A DNA stretch of 6,516 bases from an uncultured Brevibacterium sp. (lineage in GTDB: Bacteria > Actinomycetota > Actinomycetes > Actinomycetales > Brevibacteriaceae). The notes below the pieces were generated by a model. The model did no database searches. It was not told the DNA's origin and worked only from the letters and a program-made list of their open reading frames with translations. Shown in pieces: positions 1-4,565 of this stretch; the first letter of the stretch is position 1, and each line of letters opens with the position of its first letter. The DNA is taken from contig CABTZE010000114.1 of the NCBI GenBank assembly GCA_902489215.1, positions 1 through 6,516 on the forward strand, written 5' to 3'. A program made the translations under genes and the position numbers.

Positions 1-30
1 CCCCCCCCCCCCCCTCCTCTTCCCCCCCCC
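1..30. repeat. C-rich low-complexity tract at window edge
   Basis: The first 30 bases are a run of 14 C, a short TCCTCTTC interruption and about nine more C. On the minus strand, the strand used by all genes here, this is two long G runs lying beyond the terminator of the last gene. No coding potential is visible. It could be a real homopolymer tract able to form a G-quadruplex, or an artefact of an assembly end. The sequence alone cannot separate these. Confidence 0.7.
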
Positions 31-52
31 AACAAAAAGTGCGCGGGCAGTG

Positions 53-89
53 AAAAAAAAGGGGGCCGTTCTAAGCCGGTGCCCCCTTT
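53..89 (-). terminator. Intrinsic (rho-independent) terminator
   Basis: Read on the minus strand, AAAGGGGGC (89 to 81) pairs with GCCCCCTTT (66 to 58) across a 14-base loop, and the T run continues to eight T (60 to 53). An alternative fold pairs GGGGG with CCCCC and then CCG with CGG inside the loop. GC-rich stem plus T8 is the textbook form. It lies about 30 bases past the stop of the small membrane protein gene, so it probably ends that transcript and perhaps a longer nagB transcript. Confidence 0.85.
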
Positions 90-113
90 CGCGGTCTCGA
101 CTAACCGACCGCG
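90..113 (-). other. Stem-loop between small gene stop and terminator
   Basis: CGCGGTC (90-96) and GACCGCG (107-113) form a perfect 7-bp inverted repeat with a 10-base loop. It begins five bases after the stop codon of the 48-residue gene and directly abuts the intrinsic terminator. It has no T run of its own. It may protect the 3' end of the short mRNA or assist termination; this is inference. Confidence 0.6.
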
Positions 114-118
114 GGAAG

Positions 119-265
119 TCATCCGAAGATGCTGACACCACCGGGGCCGACCAGCAGGCCGACAACGATCAGCACGATGCCCCACAGCATCTGGCCGCGG
201 AACAGTGCGAAGATGCCGGAAATGACCAGGATGGCTGCGAGGATCCACAGAATAATTGCGAGCAT
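119..265 (-). CDS. GPGG-motif small membrane protein (48 aa)
   Basis: A 48-residue frame starts at ATG (265-263) and stops at TGA (121-119). It begins MLAIILWILAAILVISGIFA, a first hydrophobic helix (about residues 2-22). LFRGQ forms a short positive loop, then a second helix runs from about residue 27 to 39 and ends in GPGGVSIFG. This two-helix layout with a C-terminal GPGG motif matches the small membrane protein family named for that motif, common in actinobacteria and of unknown function. An AAGGAG ribosome site sits 4 bases before the ATG. A stem-loop and an intrinsic terminator follow directly. The arginine between the helices suggests a hairpin with both ends on the same side. It lies 143 bp after nagB and could be read through from it or have its own promoter; I see no convincing -35/-10 pair. 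Gene reality is well supported; function is not. Confidence 0.88.
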   Translation of the reverse strand: MLAIILWILAAILVISGIFALFRGQMLWGIVLIVVGLLVGPGGVSIFG

Positions 266-408
266 GTTTCTCCTTATCGATGCTTGCGTATTTGGGCCAC
301 ACTAGTCGGGATCACACCAAGAAGCCACCTTCATAGCGCTTTCGGTGACATTACTCACCCGTGCCGGTCAGCGGTTATCGGCCAGTCTCGCGACCCGTGC
401 AGCACCCC

Positions 409-1137
409 TCAAAGAAGGCTTGCGGCGGCCTCGTCAAGGGCGAACACGACGTTCGGGTGGTTCTGCAGAACCGATGCGGGAACGTCCTCTGTGACAGGAC
501 CGCGAACCGAGTCACGAACCGCTTCGGCTTTGTTTTCACCGAAGGCCAGCAGGATGATCCGGCGGGCATTCATGATGGTTCCAATGCCCTGGGTGACAGA
601 CAGGATGGGAACTTCGGCGGTGTAGTCGAAGAAGCGCCTGTTGTCTGCTCGCGTCGATTGGGTGAGAGGCTCGACGTGGGTCACGGAGTCAAAAGGTGTT
701 CCTGGCTCGTTGAAGGCGATGTGCCCGTTGGACCCTATGCCGAGGATCTGCAGGTCAATGCCACCGGCCTCAGCGATTTCGGCGTCGTAGTCGTCAATGA
801 CGTCGCCCCTCGAGTGGCCCTCTGCAAACGGCACTCGAACGTTCTGGGGCGCGAGCCCGATCTGCTTGGTGACGTGTTCGTCGATGAAGTAGTGGTAGCT
901 CTGCGGGTGTGTGGTGTCCAAACCGAGGTATTCGTCAAGCGCGAAAGCGCGCAGACGAGTGACGTCAATGCTGTCTGCGTGCACCTGCCGGGCGATTTCG
1001 GCGTAGACATCAGCGGGGCTCGACCCTGTTGCAACTCCCAGATTGGCCGTGGGGTTGTCGCGAATCATGTCGCAGATCTGGCTGGCTGCCCACACACTGG
1101 CCGCAGCTTTGTCTGCGAACACTTTGCATTCGATCAC
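409..1137 (-). CDS. nagB: Glucosamine-6-phosphate deaminase NagB
   Basis: This cytoplasmic enzyme converts glucosamine 6-phosphate to fructose 6-phosphate and ammonia, the committed step of amino-sugar catabolism. The 242-residue product shows the family motifs: the phosphate-binding GVATGSSP (34-41), LDEYLGL with the proton-transfer Asp68, and GIGSNGHIAFNEP (133-145) with ring-opening His139 and Glu144. At the position of E. coli Asp141 it has Asn137, which I recall from short Gram-positive NagB enzymes, so I do not read it as a defect. The length fits that short, non-allosteric type rather than the 266-residue allosteric E. coli enzyme. The start is GTG at 1137, with AAAGGA 7 bases upstream. 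The stop of the maltokinase-cap-like gene lies 51 bp upstream. A palindrome overlapping a -10-like hexamer lies in that gap. No nagA or sugar transporter is in the window. Confidence 0.96.
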   Translation of the reverse strand: MIECKVFADKAAASVWAASQICDMIRDNPTANLGVATGSSPADVYAEIARQVHADSIDVTRLRAFALDEYLGLDTTHPQSYHYFIDEHVTKQIGLAPQNVRVPFAEGHSRGDVIDDYDAEIAEAGGIDLQILGIGSNGHIAFNEPGTPFDSVTHVEPLTQSTRADNRRFFDYTAEVPILSVTQGIGTIMNARRIILLAFGENKAEAVRDSVRGPVTEDVPASVLQNHPNVVFALDEAAASLL

Positions 1138-1150
1138 GCTGAAATCCTTT

Positions 1151-1179
1151 CCTGCCGGTGTCGTGATTCTAACGGCAGG
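1151..1179 (-). promoter_or_regulatory. Palindrome spanning a -10-like box upstream of nagB
   Basis: CCTGCCG (1151-1157) and CGGCAGG (1173-1179) form a perfect 7-bp inverted repeat with a 15-base spacer. The spacer contains TAGAAT on the minus strand (1171 to 1166), five of six matches to a -10 box, about 28 bases before the nagB GTG. No good -35 element is seen at 16-18 bases. There is no T run, so it is not an intrinsic terminator for the upstream gene. It could be a repressor site for nagB or an mRNA hairpin. It does not resemble the DasR-type box I know for GlcNAc genes. Confidence 0.35.
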
Positions 1180-1188
1180 CTGAATAGC

Positions 1189-1854
1189 TTATGCCAGCAG
1201 GCGCGCGGAAACGTACTCATCCGCGCCGACCTTAACCTGCAGCTGACCCGTGGGAGCCCCGAGAGCATCGACTGCGACAGGCGACAGAACCCGGAGGAAG
1301 CCGAGCTTCACTTCGCCGAAAACTGCCAGCGTGAGATCGCCGACGGTTTCGACCTTGACCTGCACCCGGTCCGTTTCTTCCCCTTCTGGGAGGTCGGCGA
1401 TTGTCAGGTTAGGTTCCGAGGTGCCCCAGGCCTCCGCTACGTCCGTGTTCTTCTCAAGGCCGGTGTCTGTCTGCCAGAACTCGTCGACAGAACGCCCGCC
1501 GGTGACGATCGCGCGCAGGGTCTCGAGCACGCACACGGGGTCGGCCGCACCGTCATACACCCAGCGGTGGCCGAGCTTGGGGTGGTCCATTTCGGTCACG
1601 AGGTGTTGCTCGGCTCCCGCCAGCGGTGCGCCCCGGTAGGTCAGCGGCACTTGGTAAACGGTGTCGTCACCATCCACAGCCTTCACGAGGTGGAACTCGA
1701 CTCCCACCTCGCCGGCGGGGTCGTCAAAACGGAAGGAGGAAACACGGCTCAGCGTGGTGCCGGACTCAACCTTCGCCCACGGCTGCTTCGGCAACCACTC
1801 TTCGATGAGTTCGAGCTTGCCGGGTGACAGTTCTACGTTGTAGAGAATAGCCAT
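1189..1854 (-). CDS. Maltokinase N-terminal-cap-like (CG0192-related) protein
   Basis: The 221-residue protein resembles the actinobacterial CG0192-related family, whose fold corresponds to the N-terminal cap of maltokinase. Visible family features, matched from memory, are the start MAILYNVELSPGKLELIEEW, LPKQPW (21-26), FRFDDPAGEVGVEFHLV (41-57), YQVPLTYRGAPLAGAE (67-82) and HPKLGHRWVYDGAADPV (91-107). The rest is beta-rich. No kinase domain follows: there is no HxD catalytic loop or DFG-like motif, and 221 residues is too short for a maltokinase (about 450). It is therefore a stand-alone cap domain. A link to glycogen/trehalose metabolism is inferred from the cap only; the biochemical role is unknown to me. 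An AAGGAGG ribosome site sits 5 bases before the ATG. A 5-bp stem (GAGCC/GGCTC, 1857-1861 with 1872-1876) encloses this site. It lies 48 bp after thyX with no clear promoter between, so co-transcription is likely. Confidence 0.8.
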   Translation of the reverse strand: MAILYNVELSPGKLELIEEWLPKQPWAKVESGTTLSRVSSFRFDDPAGEVGVEFHLVKAVDGDDTVYQVPLTYRGAPLAGAEQHLVTEMDHPKLGHRWVYDGAADPVCVLETLRAIVTGGRSVDEFWQTDTGLEKNTDVAEAWGTSEPNLTIADLPEGEETDRVQVKVETVGDLTLAVFGEVKLGFLRVLSPVAVDALGAPTGQLQVKVGADEYVSARLLA

Positions 1855-1902
1855 GGGAGCCTCCTTGCTCGGGCTCTTCGTTCGTCCAGACTTTACGCCG
1901 AT

Positions 1903-2688
1903 TCAGGCTTTGCGAGTGCCGGGAATCCATTCTCCGTCTTCTACGGTGTAGTCGGCGAAAATGGCCGGTGCTTCTTCGCGCATGATCTGCCCGACCTTAT
2001 CGAAGATCAGGCGGATTTCCTCTTCTGCGCCCTTCGCGGTGCGCATTTCGATGACGTGGCGCAGTGTGCGCAGATTGGCGGTGAACACGATCCCGGTGGC
2101 CAGGCCCTCCGGGGCGAAGCGGCGCATAAAGCTGGTCATGTGCTTTTTGTGGGTGAAGTTCTGGCCTTCTTCGTCGAGTTCGAAGTGTTCGGCCATCCAC
2201 CGCTGGTGTTCTTCCAGCTGGTCCAGCAGGGCGAGGCTGCGATCCATGAGTTCGGCGTCTTCACGTGCCCAGTCGGGGAACCAGAAGGGGATGTCTTCCA
2301 GGCGCACGTAGCGCAGAGATTCCTGCGAGTAAGCGGCACCTGCGCGGTGGCGGATGAGTTCGTGGGTGAACACGCGCGACACGTTGTGGAAGATGAACGT
2401 GTAGTTGGCGTGCTCGAGAACCGAGCCGTGCTGAGACCCGATGACATTGCCCAGGTACTGAGCCGAATCAGTGCGCACACGCGAAACGTTCGGGTTGAGG
2501 CCGGGTTCCCAGGATCGATAGCACATGCGGCCGGCAAACTCGAGAAGATCTTCGCCGTCAGGTGATTCCTGCGGGTGAACACGGTCCGACCATGCGGTTC
2601 CGCCGACCTCTTCGAGGTAGCCGGTCATGGCTTCCCAGTCGATGTTCGGGCGCGCAATGAGCTCTACGCGGGGTTCGACCTGGCGCAC
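1903..2688 (-). CDS. thyX: Flavin-dependent thymidylate synthase ThyX
   Basis: ThyX makes dTMP from dUMP using methylene-tetrahydrofolate, FAD and NADPH. It is unrelated to ThyA and acts in the cytoplasm as a tetramer. With the start chosen here it has 261 residues. Family features are QHGSVLEHANYTF (about 86-98), the signature RHRAGAAYSQESLRYV (113-128), and a C-terminal block ANLRTLRHVIEMRTAKGAEE (about 204-223) followed by EIR. The signature has eight residues between RHR and Ser, not the seven of the classical RHR-X7-S motif of Thermotoga or Mycobacterium enzymes. The frame can also open at GTG 2694, but AGAGGAG (2694-2700) overlaps that codon, while it sits 5 bases before the GTG at 2686-2688. 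The latter is therefore the better start; the product shortens by two residues. A promoter candidate lies about 50 bp upstream. The 48-bp gap to the next gene suggests an operon. Confidence 0.95.
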   Translation of the reverse strand: MRQVEPRVELIARPNIDWEAMTGYLEEVGGTAWSDRVHPQESPDGEDLLEFAGRMCYRSWEPGLNPNVSRVRTDSAQYLGNVIGSQHGSVLEHANYTFIFHNVSRVFTHELIRHRAGAAYSQESLRYVRLEDIPFWFPDWAREDAELMDRSLALLDQLEEHQRWMAEHFELDEEGQNFTHKKHMTSFMRRFAPEGLATGIVFTANLRTLRHVIEMRTAKGAEEEIRLIFDKVGQIMREEAPAIFADYTVEDGEWIPGTRKA

Positions 2689-2693
2689 GGGCA

Positions 2694-2700
2694 CTCCTCT
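2694..2700 (-). promoter_or_regulatory. Ribosome binding site that decides the thyX start
   Basis: AGAGGAG on the minus strand ends inside the upstream GTG (2694-2692), which would leave that codon no spacing. It lies 5 bases before the second in-frame GTG (2688-2686). Spacing therefore favours the downstream start. Confidence 0.65.
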
Positions 2701-2728
2701 GTATGCGTTTGCTGTCTGACGTCGATTG

Positions 2729-2766
2729 TCTGATCAGATCCTAGGCGAGGCCACTGACTGCGACAA
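2729..2766 (-). promoter_or_regulatory. Candidate thyX promoter with palindrome at start point
   Basis: On the minus strand TTGTCG (2766 to 2761, four of six to TTGACA) is followed by exactly 17 bases and TAGGAT (2743 to 2738, four of six to TATAAT). The predicted start point near 2731 falls inside TCTGATCAGA (2729-2738), a perfect 10-bp palindrome that could be an operator. It leaves a leader of about 40 bases before the chosen thyX start. The promoter call rests on spacing and hexamer match only. Confidence 0.45.
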
Positions 2767-2776
2767 CAGGAGGTCA

Positions 2777-2795
2777 GCGTGCCCAGCGCGCACGC
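2777..2795 (-). other. Stem-loop 2 between orphan gene and thyX promoter
   Basis: GCGTGC (2777-2782) pairs with GCACGC (2790-2795) around a 7-base loop. It is the second of two hairpins in the gap and lies just before the -35 candidate of thyX. There is no T run after it. Confidence 0.4.
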
Positions 2796-2810
2796 CCGCC
2801 GAAAGCTCCC

Positions 2811-2830
2811 AGCACACCGCCGAGTGTGCT
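2811..2830 (-). terminator. Stem-loop 1 past the orphan gene, possible weak terminator
   Basis: AGCACAC (2811-2817) and GTGTGCT (2824-2830) form a perfect 7-bp stem with a 6-base loop, beginning 20 bases past the stop codon at 2851. Only a TTT, some distance downstream, follows it on the minus strand, so it is not a canonical intrinsic terminator. It could still end or stabilise the upstream transcript. Confidence 0.4.
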
Positions 2831-2850
2831 TCTGCTCAGCGCAGCTGCCG

Positions 2851-3378
2851 TCAGTGCGACTGGATGTTGACGATCGTCAGTTCGGGGTTGATGACCCACA
2901 CCGTGGCAGGCGCGCCCTGCACGGGCCGCTGACCGTCGGCTGCAACGGAGCACACGCGCATGAGAGCGCCGCCGCAGTCCAGAATCACTTCGAGCTGTCC
3001 GCGCACCACCTGGCTGCTGGCAACGCGTGCCGGCTGGCCGGCTTCCTCCCGTGACGAGGCCGAGGTGGAGTCGGCTTTCCGCTCTTCTTCCGCTGTCTGC
3101 GCGAAGTTCGCAAATGCGCGCTTCTGGCGTTCAATCAAACGAGCGCGCACGGGCAGTTTGCTGAACGCACGGGCACCAATGCTGCGGTCGGAACGGCCTG
3201 CAATGCGGTAGTCCTCGGCGCGCTCCAGGACAACATCGACGTCGTCAACGACAGCGGCGAAGGCGAACGGATTGGTCCATGCGGCATCGGCCAGAAGTTC
3301 TGGCGGGTACATGGCACCCGCACCGCGCTGGCGAGCGCTGAGGTTCTGAAGTTCGCAGTCGAGGGTGTGTGCAGACAT
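2851..3378 (-). CDS. Protein of unknown function (175 aa)
   Basis: I do not recognise a family. From ATG at 3378 the product has 175 residues. It opens MSAHTLDCELQNLSARQRGA and then has a compact first part with WTNPFAFAAVVDDVDVVL. A strongly basic and charged middle follows (RARLIERQKRAFANFAQTAE). Next comes a Ser/Ala/Glu-rich stretch that looks like a flexible linker, and a hydrophobic C-terminal part with VVRGQLEVILDCGGALMRV and ATVWVINPELTIVNIQ. No signal peptide, membrane helix or metal motif is clear. Three Cys are present. The frame stays open to an ATG at 3456, which would overlap lplA by 22 bases. That extension has poorer codons (several TCA, GTA, TTG, CAT) and no ribosome site, so I prefer 3378, although its ribosome site is also weak. 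Codon use across the body looks coding. It may be co-transcribed with lplA, which ends 56 bp upstream. Confidence 0.65.
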   Translation of the reverse strand: MSAHTLDCELQNLSARQRGAGAMYPPELLADAAWTNPFAFAAVVDDVDVVLERAEDYRIAGRSDRSIGARAFSKLPVRARLIERQKRAFANFAQTAEEERKADSTSASSREEAGQPARVASSQVVRGQLEVILDCGGALMRVCSVAADGQRPVQGAPATVWVINPELTIVNIQSH

Positions 3379-3411
3379 GCCTGCACCATGGCCCACGCGT
3401 GTGAAGCGTGA

Positions 3412-3427
3412 GTCACCCCAATGTGAC
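3412..3427. other. Small inverted repeat in the lplA-orphan gap
   Basis: GTCAC (3412-3416) and GTGAC (3423-3427) form a 5-bp inverted repeat with a 6-base spacer, just after the lplA stop. A TTGTCG hexamer identical to the proposed thyX -35 element lies immediately upstream on the minus strand, overlapping the first base of the repeat, but no good -10 follows at 16-18 bases. A promoter or operator for the next gene is possible but weakly supported. Confidence 0.25.
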
Positions 3428-3434
3428 GACAAGG

Positions 3435-4565
3435 TTACGGAACCCTGTGAGTCCATTCTTCAGTCCCGAATTTCTCGGCGACCAGAGCGCGGGCGCGTTC
3501 CACCTCGTCAGGCGTGACTTCGCCAAGCTCAGCACCGGTGGTCTTCCGAAACGCGTCGATCATCGTGTCAATGACCTCTTCGCGCGGCATACCCGTCTGG
3601 CTGCGCAGCGGGTCGACCCGTTTCTTGGCCGAGCGGATGCCCTTGTCGGAGATTTTGGCTTTGCCCACGCGCAGCACTTCGAGCATTTTGTCTGCGTCGA
3701 TGTCGTAGCTCATGGTGTCGTGGTGGAGGATGACTCCCCCGCCGGCTGCTAGGCGCTTCTGTGCGGCTCCGCCGATTTTGCCCTTATCGGACGTGATGTC
3801 GTTGATGGGTTCGTAGAACGCGCTGACGCCCATAGTGGACAGTGCCTTGAGAACCCACTGGTCGAGGAACTTATACGACTCCTCGTAGTCGAGCCCCGCG
3901 ACCAGCGACAGGGGTGCATACAGCGAGAACGTCACACAGTTCCCACCTTCCATGAACATGGCGCCGCCGCCGGAAATCCTGCGCACCACCTCGACCCCGT
4001 GGCGCTGTGCGCCCACGGCGTCGATTTCGTTTTGGAAGGACTGGAACGATCCGATGACGGCGGCCTTGTCCTCCCATTCCCAGAACCGCACTGTCGGGCC
4101 GCGGCGGCCTGCGGCGACTTCGCGCAGCAGAACCTCGTCAAGCGCCACGTTTTCACGGGTCGGGCGGACCTTATCGTGGATGATTTCCCATTCGTGGTCG
4201 TAGAACTCGGTGGCTCCGGCCATACCGCGTTTGAGTGCCCACGCGATGTCGTAAGTGGTCACACCCTGAAGGTCGGGCCGCAGCGGATCTTCGCCGGCCT
4301 CGACCAGTTCGCGGTACACGGTGTCGAAGGCTGCGTCGAGTCGGGCGGCGATATCGGCTTTGGAGTCGCGCAGGCTGACGCCTTCCAGTGCCGGACCCAG
4401 AGTGGCGAAGGCTTCTTCGGGTTCGAGGAAGAAGTCACCGGAGATGACAACGTCGCGGGCCAGGCCGTCGTCAACCGTGCCGTCGACGATGACGAGTTTG
4501 CCGCCGGGAACTTTGCGCTGTGTCTGGAACGTGCGTGCTTCTGTTTTCGGCCGTGCCTCAGTCAT
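3435..4565 (-). CDS. Lipoate-protein ligase A family protein, fused accessory domain
   Basis: The catalytic part belongs to the LplA family, which adenylates lipoate and transfers it to the lysine of lipoyl domains in 2-oxoacid dehydrogenases and GcvH. Visible motifs are RRISGGGAMFMEGGN (195-209; usual RRxSGGGAVYxDxGN), ND at 255-256, KGKIGG (261-266) with the adenylate-binding Lys263, and ILHHDTMSYDID (279-290). The first ~110 residues hold KVPGGKLVIVDG (18-29) and ISGDFFLEPEEA (41-52). These resemble the LplA accessory domain, called LplB when separate, which sits at the C terminus in E. coli LplA. Here it is N-terminal, an order I recall from actinobacterial members. Total length is 376 residues, against about 338 in E. 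coli. ATG at 4565 has AGGAGAGGA 5 bases upstream and overlaps the peptidase stop by 8 bases, implying coupling. The substrate could be lipoate or octanoate; the sequence does not decide. Confidence 0.9.
   Translation of the reverse strand: MTEARPKTEARTFQTQRKVPGGKLVIVDGTVDDGLARDVVISGDFFLEPEEAFATLGPALEGVSLRDSKADIAARLDAAFDTVYRELVEAGEDPLRPDLQGVTTYDIAWALKRGMAGATEFYDHEWEIIHDKVRPTRENVALDEVLLREVAAGRRGPTVRFWEWEDKAAVIGSFQSFQNEIDAVGAQRHGVEVVRRISGGGAMFMEGGNCVTFSLYAPLSLVAGLDYEESYKFLDQWVLKALSTMGVSAFYEPINDITSDKGKIGGAAQKRLAAGGGVILHHDTMSYDIDADKMLEVLRVGKAKISDKGIRSAKKRVDPLRSQTGMPREEVIDTMIDAFRKTTGAELGEVTPDEVERARALVAEKFGTEEWTHRVP

Noticed and set aside
50..625. 191-codon plus-strand open frame near the left edge
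   Set aside because: It runs across the terminator, the small membrane gene and the end of nagB in the antisense sense; composition is Arg/Ser/Thr-rich with no motif.
780..792. Asn137 in NagB where E. coli has catalytic Asp141
   Set aside because: I considered a loss of activity, but I recall Asn at this place in short Gram-positive NagB enzymes and all other catalytic residues are present.
361..1827. 488-codon open frame on the plus strand spanning nagB and the cap-like gene
   Set aside because: It is antisense to two well-supported genes and their gap, has no recognisable domain, and long stop-free antisense frames are common in GC-rich DNA.
1857..1876. Stem enclosing the ribosome site of the cap-like gene, as a possible translational switch
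   Set aside because: Only 5 bp with a 10-base loop; too weak to claim as a regulatory element.
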